Assembly: GCF_006538365.1 (NCBI RefSeq)
Contig: NZ_BJKN01000002.1
Coordinates: 124,001 to 188,000, forward strand
Length of the DNA: 64,000 bases
From: Moorella sp. E308F
Lineage (GTDB): Bacteria; Bacillota; DSM-521; Neomoorellales; Neomoorellaceae
Direction of reading: 5' to 3'
Made by a program: the position numbers and the translations under genes
Shown here: positions 35,888 through 43,536 of the stretch, one piece after another
Layout of the letters: each line of letters opens with the position of its first letter
Numbering within the stretch: position 1 is the stretch's first letter
Notes under the pieces: generated by a model
What the model was told of the DNA's origin: nothing
The model's input: the letters and a program-made list of their open reading frames with translations, nothing else
Database searches by the model: none

Positions 35888-37447
35888 ATGCAGCAGAGCT
35901 ACAAGTTAAAAGCTAGTCCCTTGAGTGAAAAATACTTACTAGAGCTTAAGTTTCCGGGAAACGGCGACAATATTGCTGATGCAGATCGTTTACGCCAAGC
36001 ACTGGAAACCCAAATTGGCTGTCCCGTGATTATTCCTCTTGAGTTACTAAGGGAAATTCCGGCAAAGTTACGCCAGAATGATTGGAAGGTAACAGTAACT
36101 GTAGGCTACTACTGGCCTCCGGGGTGGGGGTTAGAACGACTGGCCGCCGAGTTAGTGGAACTAGGGCCGGGTTCTGACCGGTTAGGTCCCTTTGGCCTGG
36201 CGGTGGACTTGGGCAGTACCACTGTGGGAGGATATTTGTGGGATCTAGGTTCAGGTAAACTTCTCGCTGCTGATGGTGTGGCTAATGCACAGACGAGGCT
36301 TGGAGAAGATATCCTGACTCGTATTCATTACGCAGCTACTCCTCAGGGACTAGCAGAACTGCAGCAGTTAGCAAGCATGAGTATAAACAGGATAATTGAT
36401 TTGGTGACCAAGCAGGCTAACATAGTACCGCAGGATATTACCGCAGGGGTAATCAGTGGTAATACAACTATGGTGCATCTATTACTGGGTCTACCAACAG
36501 CAAATATCTGCCGGAATCCTTATGTACCTGTAGTTAACGCTCCGGGGTTTTTCCCGGCAGCAATGATAGGTCTGGATCTCCACCCGCGAGCTCTCGTTTA
36601 CCTTTTACCCAGCGTAGGTAGTTATGTGGGAGGAGACATCCTGGCGGGTATTTTAGCGAGTGGTATGCACCGGCAAAAAGAGGTCAGCCTTTTGGCGGAC
36701 ATTGGTACCAACGGAGAAATGGTCTTAGGCAATCGAGAATGGTTGGTGGTAGCTGCTGGAGCAGCCGGCCCGGCCTTGGAAGGTGGGGTAGTAGCTTGTG
36801 GCATGCGGGCTGAACCTGGTGCAGTTTGTCAGGTTCGTATAGATCCGGATACAGGTAAGGTGACTTACCGCACTATTGGAGATGTACCCGCGCGCGGTAT
36901 TTGTGGTTCAGGCATTGTGGATGCAATAGCTCAAGCGCTGCTAGCAGGGATCATTAATCAGCGAGGAGAATTACGTGAACCGCTTACTTCTCTAGTGGTT
37001 GTGCCGGCAGAGGAAAGCGCTACTGGCCAGCCCATCGAGCTCACTGCCGTAGACATCCAGCGGCTGTTGCGCACCAAAGCTGCAGCCAATGCCATCATGG
37101 CTACGCTGCTAGAGAGTGTTGGCTGTACTTTTGCCGATCTTAAGTACTTTTATGCTGCTGGTGCATTTGGCGAGCATCTAGATATTGAATCAGCTATTAC
37201 CCTTGGGCTATATCCCGACCTGCCGCGGGAAAATATCGTACGCTTAGGAAACAGTTCTGGTACAGGCGCCAGCCTGGTCCTTACTGACATTAATAAGGCA
37301 CAGGAGTTAGAAGAAATAGCCCGGCGCGTTACGTATCTGGAGATGAACAATAGCCCGCAATTTATGGCCCATTTTACCGCAGGCCTGTTTTTCCCCCACA
37401 CCGACCTTGACCTTTTCCCTACTGTTAAAGCTCGCCTAAAACACTAA
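35888..37447 (+). CDS. Corrinoid protein reactivator-like ATPase (DUF4445/RACo family) without iron-sulfur domain
   Basis: 519 residues from ATG 35888 behind TTGGAGG; a longer frame from 35834 lacks a ribosome site. The ASKHA ATP-binding core has FGLAVDLGSTTVGGYLWDL (about residue 125), SGNTTMVHLLLGL, LADIGTNGEMVLG, CGSGIVDAIAQALLAG and FYAAGAFGEHL. RACo and RamA proteins reduce inactive Co(II) corrinoid proteins with ATP; they carry an N-terminal [2Fe-2S] or C-terminal [4Fe-4S] domain. Here the N-terminal 120 residues hold only one Cys and no cluster motif. A corrinoid protein is encoded at 54349. Codon use is less GC-rich than in the left part. Confidence 0.82.
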   Translation: MQQSYKLKASPLSEKYLLELKFPGNGDNIADADRLRQALETQIGCPVIIPLELLREIPAKLRQNDWKVTVTVGYYWPPGWGLERLAAELVELGPGSDRLGPFGLAVDLGSTTVGGYLWDLGSGKLLAADGVANAQTRLGEDILTRIHYAATPQGLAELQQLASMSINRIIDLVTKQANIVPQDITAGVISGNTTMVHLLLGLPTANICRNPYVPVVNAPGFFPAAMIGLDLHPRALVYLLPSVGSYVGGDILAGILASGMHRQKEVSLLADIGTNGEMVLGNREWLVVAAGAAGPALEGGVVACGMRAEPGAVCQVRIDPDTGKVTYRTIGDVPARGICGSGIVDAIAQALLAGIINQRGELREPLTSLVVVPAEESATGQPIELTAVDIQRLLRTKAAANAIMATLLESVGCTFADLKYFYAAGAFGEHLDIESAITLGLYPDLPRENIVRLGNSSGTGASLVLTDINKAQELEEIARRVTYLEMNNSPQFMAHFTAGLFFPHTDLDLFPTVKARLKH

Positions 37448-37591
37448 TAGGACGTGTCCTGAACCAGTTTTCGCCACAGCAAAACTTTATATCGTGTATA
37501 AGATAAACTGATTGGACGTACAATCTTTTCTATGTTACATTCTTTTTGTAGGTTACACCCTTAATGAAGTAAAGTAAGGAGAAGAGCAATT

Positions 37592-38521
37592 ATGATTAAA
37601 AAGTACGCCAACAAGGGTTTTATACAACAGCTGGATGGTTCTTACGCTGTCTTAATTCATCCTCTCAACGGATATCTGGAACCCGAACAGCTAGAGGCCA
37701 TACGTAAGCTGACCCAACAATACGGAAAGGCGAAGCTCACGGTTACCGAGGCTATCATGATTTACGGGATAAAACCCGAGGACCTTGACCAGGTGGCCGC
37801 AGAGTTAGAAAAGGCGCGCCTACCTTTGGCTGATATCGGTCCGGTGGTGCGAAATGTCAAAGTATGTTCCAGCCAGTATTGTAAGCACGTTATCCGCGAT
37901 GTTACTCCTCTGGCAGCGGAAATCAATCAGCGCCTCGCAGGGATGGCGACGCCGAAAAAATTTAAGATGGCCCTGAATGGCTGCCCCAATTCATGCGTGG
38001 AGGCACAACTAAACGACCTGGGTATCATTGCTGTCCAGGACGGGTACTGGCTTTACCTTGGAGGCAAAGGAGGACGTCAACCCCAATTGGGTACTCGGCT
38101 GGACATGGTTATCAAGGAAGAGCATCTAGTCGAAACTGTCGAACGGATAGTTAAGGGCTATCTTCAGGTTGCCCAGAACGAGCGACTGGCTGAAGTTATT
38201 AACCGGATGGGCCTTCTGCCATTCCTAAAGGTAGCGCTGGCATGGAGTAGTGAAGGAATCAAGACGTGCATAGGCGCGCGGTATTGTAAAAACGGTGTTG
38301 GTGATGTCCATACTATGGCGGAGCGCCTAGTGTCCTCCGGCAATTTACAAGGAAATATCACTATCAGTGGCTGTGGCAATGCATGTGCTATGGACAAGGA
38401 AGCGGATTGTAATGTTGTTATTTTGAAAGACAGGTTATGGGTATACAAAAATGGCGATATGGATGTTGTTGATACTGACCAGTTACCTGAGTATCTTAAA
38501 CGGAAGGGTATTTTAAAATAA
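37592..38521 (+). CDS. Siroheme-[4Fe-4S] nitrite/sulfite reductase-like protein with doubled cluster motifs
   Basis: 309 residues. About 1-85 is the ferredoxin-like NIR_SIR half-domain. The first motif set is Cys92/Cys97 (CSSQYC, spacing one shorter than CX5C) and Cys131/Cys135 (NGCPNSC). The usual end helix (YLQVAQNERLAEVINRMG) follows, but then a second set appears: Cys226/Cys232 (CIGARYC, CX5C) and Cys261/Cys265 (GCGNAC). Small alSir-type proteins have only one set. It could be a sulfite reductase, a siroheme-dependent electron carrier or another reductase. The 144 bases before it have no clear promoter. Confidence 0.78.
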   Translation: MIKKYANKGFIQQLDGSYAVLIHPLNGYLEPEQLEAIRKLTQQYGKAKLTVTEAIMIYGIKPEDLDQVAAELEKARLPLADIGPVVRNVKVCSSQYCKHVIRDVTPLAAEINQRLAGMATPKKFKMALNGCPNSCVEAQLNDLGIIAVQDGYWLYLGGKGGRQPQLGTRLDMVIKEEHLVETVERIVKGYLQVAQNERLAEVINRMGLLPFLKVALAWSSEGIKTCIGARYCKNGVGDVHTMAERLVSSGNLQGNITISGCGNACAMDKEADCNVVILKDRLWVYKNGDMDVVDTDQLPEYLKRKGILK

Positions 38522-38556
38522 CTCCAATTTGAGTTTAACAGAGAAGGGGTGTTGGG

Positions 38557-38949
38557 GTGAATAAGTTGAAAGTCCTTTTCCATGTTAACGAATCTGGCAG
38601 ATGGCAAAGGGTTCTCGTGAACATCATTAATTTTTTAAATGATGTTGGGCAAGGAAATGCTGACATCGAAGTAGTGGCCAACGGTGAGGCGGTTTCTATT
38701 TTCGGGAACAGGTGCCTCCTGGCCGGAGGTGAGGGTCAGGGGGCAAGCTGCGGGACAGCTAATGGATCGCTGGTAGAGCAGATGAAGAAGTTATCGGAGA
38801 TGGGAGTAAACTTTGTAGCGTGTCGGAACGCTCTTAAAGGTCAGTCTATCGACGAGGACAGCCTCCCCAACTTTCTGACAGTTGTACCGGCCGGCATAAC
38901 AGAAATCGCCACGAAACAGGCTGAAGGGTATGCCTACATCAAGCCTTGA
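38557..38949 (+). CDS. DsrE/F-like protein
   Basis: 130 residues, GTG behind AGAAGGGG. The N-terminal beta-alpha fold LKVLFHVNESGRWQRVLVNIINFL and the region VNFVACRNALKG are typical of DsrE-like proteins, with one conserved-position Cys in FVACRNAL. Family members bind or relay sulfur with dissimilatory sulfur enzymes; its place 35 bases after the siroheme protein supports a shared function. Confidence 0.8.
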   Translation: MNKLKVLFHVNESGRWQRVLVNIINFLNDVGQGNADIEVVANGEAVSIFGNRCLLAGGEGQGASCGTANGSLVEQMKKLSEMGVNFVACRNALKGQSIDEDSLPNFLTVVPAGITEIATKQAEGYAYIKP

Positions 38950-38965
38950 TTATGTGCCCTATGTA

Positions 38966-38989
38966 GGGGAAGTGAGAAACTTCCCCTTT
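38966..38989 (+). terminator. Intrinsic terminator after the DsrE-like gene
   Basis: GGGGAAGT (38966-38973) and ACTTCCCC (38979-38986) with a 5-base loop, followed by TTT. Confidence 0.65.
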
Positions 38990-39057
38990 AATGTAATTTG
39001 AACATGCGGCAATAAAAAAGGGCCCGATCCAGCACAATAAGGGGGTAGTAAAATCGT

Positions 39058-39819
39058 ATGGAAGGAATTGTAGACTCTCATACCCATGTTTCGTTGCTTC
39101 CGTACGAAGGGCTAGAAAACATGGCCCTGGCCGGGGTGAAGAAGATTATCGGCTGCTCCATATTTTTCGGGGCCAAACATGCGGAAACACTCTTTGATCA
39201 TTTCCACCAGATGTTAACCCTTTCCACGAGCAATGCCGCCCAAAATGGTATCAAGCTTTTCGTTACAGTTGGTATTCACCCCATGGGAACGCCGGAAGAC
39301 TGGCCCAGGGTAATTGACGCCCTTCCATCCTTTCTTAATATGAGCGATGTTGTCGGTTTGGGCGAAATCGGCCTGCATGAGGGGAATAAGCGGGAACAGG
39401 ACGTCCTCCGGGAGCAATTGAAGATAGCCAAGGAATACGGGGTTCCGGTGATCATTCATACTCCGCCCCAGCGCAGGGTGGAAATTACCGAAAAAACGAT
39501 TGAAATTGCCGCCGCCGTTGGGATAGAACCCGGAAAAATGATCATCGATCACGCTAATTTGGACATCATTAACATAATTGAAGAGTTTGGGGCCGTTCCC
39601 GGGCTCACCATCCGCCAGGAGGGGCTCACTCCCCATTTATTGCTAAATCACCTGGAACGCTTCCCACGAGGTGTTCTGAACAGCGATTACAGCAATCTCA
39701 AACCCAATGATCCCCTGAGCGTCCCCAGGGCCGTGCGGTACCTGGAACTGAACGGAGCTTCCCCGGAAATCATTGCTCGGATCGCGAGGTACAACGCTGA
39801 GGAACTTTTTGGTATCTAA
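39058..39819 (+). CDS. TatD-related metal-dependent hydrolase
   Basis: 253 residues. N-terminal IVDSHTHVSLL gives the first two His ligands; VGIHPMG, VGLGEIGLHEG (Glu), VIIHTPP and IIDHANLD add the rest; LNSDYS supplies the last Asp. TatD proteins are DNases or other phosphoesterases, but this divergent branch may be an amidohydrolase with another substrate. ATG behind AGGGGGTAG. Confidence 0.8.
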   Translation: MEGIVDSHTHVSLLPYEGLENMALAGVKKIIGCSIFFGAKHAETLFDHFHQMLTLSTSNAAQNGIKLFVTVGIHPMGTPEDWPRVIDALPSFLNMSDVVGLGEIGLHEGNKREQDVLREQLKIAKEYGVPVIIHTPPQRRVEITEKTIEIAAAVGIEPGKMIIDHANLDIINIIEEFGAVPGLTIRQEGLTPHLLLNHLERFPRGVLNSDYSNLKPNDPLSVPRAVRYLELNGASPEIIARIARYNAEELFGI

Positions 39820-39941
39820 ACAACCAGGGAGGATAACCCTCTGATTTTGGACATCAGGCACAAAATACGGTTGTATAGTTTTCGGCTCTGATTTCCGAAT
39901 ACCCTGGTTTATTCCTGGTTGCCGCGGCCGTTTCATCTTGA

Positions 39942-41180
39942 CTAAGGCAAGGTGGTGACGACAGCCTCGTTTGAATATGCTGATGTTCCCGCTAGATTGA
40001 AGGCCAGTACCCGGTAGGTGTAGGTGGTGTTGGCCTCGACATGGGTATCGGTATAGGCCGTTGCTCCCACCATCAGGGTGGTGACCCGCAAAAACGGCCC
40101 GCCTCCCGCCCGGCGCTCCAAAACGAACCCGTCTTCATCCGCAGCGTTGTTTATCCAGGTAAGTTCAACCTGCCCTGGTAAAGCCGCCGTGGCCGTCAAA
40201 CTTGACGGGGCCTGCGGAGGAGTTACGGGAAAGGCCGGGCGAACATCAACAAGGGCCATCATCCCGCCGGGGTAATCGTCGGTATTGACCAGGTGCAAAA
40301 GATCCCGGTCGTATAGATAATGCTCCCCCTCCGGGGGCGTGAAGACCAGGTCGGCGCTTTGCCCGGCACCTAAGGTGATCGCGTTCTTATCGTAAGTAGC
40401 GTCAAGCAAGGGACTGCGGCGGGGCCGGCCGTCCTCGGCCACAACGCGCGCCGGCCCTTCCTGGAAGGCCAGGGTGTGGGCGAGGAAGCCGGCATTAATT
40501 AAGCGGAGTAGTACCCGCTGGCCGGCAAGGACGGGGACGCGGGAGGAGAGGGGTTGCGTGGATGTATCGGGTGGGGCCACACAGTCCGGAAAGGGGCGCC
40601 CGTTTACCAGCCAGTACTGCGGGGCGTAGTTCAACGGGTTGTATATAGCGCCGGTGGCGATAACTTCGTGCGCCGCGCGGTCGAATTCGCTGAGCAGAAT
40701 AACAGCCTCAACGTCGTAACCGCTCCCGGTATCTGCCCCGTAGGCGGTATAATAGTTCGGGCTGCCAGGGTCGTCCCAGCCGGCCGGCCTTACGATGAGC
40801 GCGCCGTACAGGCCCATCTGGACCTGGCGCTCGGGACTGGTGCCGCTTTCATAGCGAAAGGTACCCGGGCGGTAGGCGGGAAAACTATAGACCACACTCC
40901 TTCCTGGCGCGGCGAAGCGAGTGAGCGAAACCAGCCGGCCGCCGGCGTCGAGGACCGGTTCCGGGGCAATCTCCTGCCCCGGAAAAGTAAGAGAGACAGG
41001 TTCATTTAACATGTTATGAAGCGTTATTTCTACCATATCGCCGACCGTGGCTTCAAGCACAGGTCCCGGCACTTGAGGCGCGGCGGTCGGACTGGTAGCT
41101 AGACCCCAGATAACGGCGGGGAAACCACCGGGTAGCGAAACGATGCCCGGACGTGCCCAGAGTTCTATGCTTACCAGCAT
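39942..41180 (-). CDS. Multicopper oxidase-like paralogue C, copper ligands lost, C-terminal FnIII domain
   Basis: 412 residues from ATG 41180 behind AAAGGAGATGAAGG; a longer frame to 41213 overlaps that site. Two cupredoxin domains (about 1-140 and 150-320) align with paralogues A and B (MGLYGALIVRPAGW, WLVNGRPFPD, YPGGMM), but HxHG is replaced by FPGQ and HCH by ESG, and no HxxHxH is left. A fibronectin type III domain (about 325-412, PSSLTATA to EAVVTTLP) is added. Without copper ligands it is probably structural. There is no signal peptide. Confidence 0.8.
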   Translation of the reverse strand: MLVSIELWARPGIVSLPGGFPAVIWGLATSPTAAPQVPGPVLEATVGDMVEITLHNMLNEPVSLTFPGQEIAPEPVLDAGGRLVSLTRFAAPGRSVVYSFPAYRPGTFRYESGTSPERQVQMGLYGALIVRPAGWDDPGSPNYYTAYGADTGSGYDVEAVILLSEFDRAAHEVIATGAIYNPLNYAPQYWLVNGRPFPDCVAPPDTSTQPLSSRVPVLAGQRVLLRLINAGFLAHTLAFQEGPARVVAEDGRPRRSPLLDATYDKNAITLGAGQSADLVFTPPEGEHYLYDRDLLHLVNTDDYPGGMMALVDVRPAFPVTPPQAPSSLTATAALPGQVELTWINNAADEDGFVLERRAGGGPFLRVTTLMVGATAYTDTHVEANTTYTYRVLAFNLAGTSAYSNEAVVTTLP

Positions 41181-41184
41181 ACCT

Positions 41185-42423
41185 TCATCTCCTTTCGCGA
41201 GTACTATTTGCACGGCTGTTTCTTTGCAGCCTGCCGACCTCTGGCCCGAGAGTACCGACTGGAAAGATGCCGATCATCGTCATCATCCCCCCGGGGAATT
41301 CGCCCCAGTTGGTGATCTGCGGTTCGGAGTGGGAATGGAGCATAAAGTAGTACTCGCCGGTCACGTTTAGAGAAGTTACTCCTATGGGTATGTCACCCTT
41401 TTGCCCTAAGTACGGGCTGCCACTCCACATGGTCCACCCGACATCACCAATCGCCTGGTTCCGGAGGTTGGGGATCGGGGTGGGAATCAGGTTGGTCACC
41501 GGGTCATATCCCAGGCCGTCCCACTGGAAGATCTGGTCGTAGGTCTGGCCGGGACCCACTAACACCGTGAAGTGTTTGTGCGATAGGTCCTGGGTGCCGT
41601 TTCTTAGCAGCCGCCCGTCCAGCGCGACCACCCGGGTATGATTCCCGTGGGGGTGTAGCGGGTGGGCATCGCAGCCGGCGCCTATATAGCGTATAAGGAC
41701 CCGCTCGCCCGGTTCCGCCATAATCATTGAGCCGTATGGCTGCTGGGGAAGATAGGTCGCTCTATCGGGCAACATCGTATCGGGGGCACAGCGCCCGTTA
41801 ATCGTCCAGTAGCGAGGTCTGTAAGTGCTGGGCCGGTAAGGTTTGCCCAAGCGGACGGCTTCGTGTAGCACCGGGTCTATCTCCGCGACCACCAGCAGGT
41901 ATTCGCGGTCGAATTCGGTGTCGGTTTCCGGGCCGTATGCGGACCAGGTGGCCGGGTCGAGGGGGTCGAAGCCGGCCGGGCGAACGATAATGGCCCCGTA
42001 GAGCCCCATCGGCACCTGTTTGTTAATCTCCGTACCGCTGTGGTAGACATAGGTGCCCGGCTGGCTGGCCACGAACTGGTAAATGACCGTCCCCCGCGGG
42101 GGCACGTAATCAGTAAGGGAAACGAGGCGCCCGTTTTCGTATATGGGCCCGACCGGTACCGCGCCACTGTTGGTTAGCCTGAACACTCCGTTCTGGCCGG
42201 GGAACATTATGGAAACGTTCTCGCGCAGTTCGTTGGTCAGTTTAATGGTGACTGTATCGCCCTGGTTAACAATAATGGTCGGACCGGGTAACTGGGCAGG
42301 CCTGCCCATCTCATCCCGGTAGCCCCAGATGTAGATACTCGCTCCGTCGGGGGTGATGATATATCCGTCAACAGCGCGCAGGTGGAAGGTCGGCGATCCG
42401 TTGGCTGTAGCTTGTGTTGGCAT
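41185..42423 (-). CDS. Multicopper oxidase-like paralogue B, keeps domain-2 histidines
   Basis: 412 residues, ATG behind GGAGGGAGG. Domain 1 lost its ligands (FPGQ in place of HWHG, YHSG in place of HCH). Domain 2 keeps HxxHxHG (His254, His257, His259 in AHPLHPHG) and HxH with Ser for Cys (His363-Ser-His365 in MLHSHSE), so it lacks a type 1 site but supplies four possible trinuclear-cluster ligands. There is no signal peptide. Confidence 0.85.
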   Translation of the reverse strand: MPTQATANGSPTFHLRAVDGYIITPDGASIYIWGYRDEMGRPAQLPGPTIIVNQGDTVTIKLTNELRENVSIMFPGQNGVFRLTNSGAVPVGPIYENGRLVSLTDYVPPRGTVIYQFVASQPGTYVYHSGTEINKQVPMGLYGAIIVRPAGFDPLDPATWSAYGPETDTEFDREYLLVVAEIDPVLHEAVRLGKPYRPSTYRPRYWTINGRCAPDTMLPDRATYLPQQPYGSMIMAEPGERVLIRYIGAGCDAHPLHPHGNHTRVVALDGRLLRNGTQDLSHKHFTVLVGPGQTYDQIFQWDGLGYDPVTNLIPTPIPNLRNQAIGDVGWTMWSGSPYLGQKGDIPIGVTSLNVTGEYYFMLHSHSEPQITNWGEFPGGMMTMIGIFPVGTLGPEVGRLQRNSRANSTRERR

Positions 42424-42473
42424 GAATCCTCCCTCCTGGAAGTTGGTTGGGGGAGCCCCGGCCGGCCCCTCGC

Positions 42474-43511
42474 TTAAAAGCCGGGCCCCGGCTGGGGCGG
42501 CAGAGTTCCGGCAGGGTATACAGTAATGTGCGTCATCATCCCGCCGGGGGTAGCTCCCGCATTGGTGTTTTTGTGGTAGCCCCTGTTGAAGAGCGGGTAA
42601 AGCGCCGGTTGTTGAGGTTCGATAATGACGTCGACCGTCTGCCCGGCGCCGAAATAGAGAACGTCCCGCCAGTGGGAAAGGTCCTCCCCGTGCAGCCCGC
42701 GTAACAGTCGGGCATCCCGGGCAACAATCCGCAGCGGCAGCCCGAGAATGGTGATGGCATGCTCTTCAAAACCGAGGTTTATGAAGCGCAGGAGCACCTT
42801 TTCCCCGGCGTTGGCCTGAATCAGGGAATGATAGGGCTGTTGGCTGAGGTCGCCATCCGGCGCCGTATGCAGCGTGTCGGGGTAGGCGCGGCCGTTGATT
42901 AACCAGTAGGCCGGGCGGTATTCGCTCCAGTCGAACTCCTGGACCCTCTGCACCTGCTCGTGGGCTACCGGGTCGAGTTCTGATATCAATAGAAAGTACT
43001 CCCGGTCGAATTCGGTTCCCGTACCCGCGCCATATGCAGTTTTAAATAGCGGATTCGCAGGGTTGTAGTCGGCGGGACGGGCGATCAACGGCCCGACCAT
43101 GCCCATCTGAATGTGTTCTACCGGTTCAAAGTGGCAGTGGTACATATAGGTGCCGGGATCCTTGGGTTCGTAATAATATATGAAATCGCGCCCTACCGGT
43201 ACCGCAATTGACGTCTCGGGAACGCCGTCCCACAAAGATATCTGGTTGGGGAAGCCGTGCCAGTGGATCGTGTGGGAGTCGTCGAGGTCGGGCCGTTGCG
43301 GCATCCCCAGGTTGGTAAGGGTCAGTTCAACCCGGTCGCCGACTCTGACATCCAGGAGCGGCGCGGGTAACGTTGCCTTCCCCCGGCGCGCGAAGATCTC
43401 GTTTTCGGGAACCCCGGTCAGGTCAACGAAACCGAAGATATAGTGGACCGAGCCGTCGGGCATGGTGATGAAACTGTCGGTTGCCCCGTAACGCACCTGG
43501 ACGAACGTCAC
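42474..43511 (-). CDS. Multicopper oxidase-like paralogue A, complete type 1 copper site in domain 1
   Basis: 345 residues, GTG behind AAGGAGGAG. Domain 1 has HxxHxHG (His80, His83, His85 in SHTIHWHG) and HCH plus His/Met (His125-Cys126-His127, His133, Met138 in YHCHFEPVEHIQMGM): a full type 1 site and half of a trinuclear site. Domain 2 keeps the fold (WLINGRAYPD, PGGMM) but not the second histidine sets. Bacterial relatives oxidise metals or phenols or are coat laccases. There is no signal peptide. It starts 25 bases after the giant gene. Confidence 0.87.
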   Translation of the reverse strand: MTFVQVRYGATDSFITMPDGSVHYIFGFVDLTGVPENEIFARRGKATLPAPLLDVRVGDRVELTLTNLGMPQRPDLDDSHTIHWHGFPNQISLWDGVPETSIAVPVGRDFIYYYEPKDPGTYMYHCHFEPVEHIQMGMVGPLIARPADYNPANPLFKTAYGAGTGTEFDREYFLLISELDPVAHEQVQRVQEFDWSEYRPAYWLINGRAYPDTLHTAPDGDLSQQPYHSLIQANAGEKVLLRFINLGFEEHAITILGLPLRIVARDARLLRGLHGEDLSHWRDVLYFGAGQTVDVIIEPQQPALYPLFNRGYHKNTNAGATPGGMMTHITVYPAGTLPPQPGPGF

Positions 43512-43536
43512 GTGAACTCCTCCTTGGTAAAAACAT

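Noticed and set aside
41181-41213. Longer start of oxidase paralogue C overlapping paralogue B
   Set aside because: The ribosome site AAAGGAGATGAAGG points to ATG 41180; the extension reads through that site.
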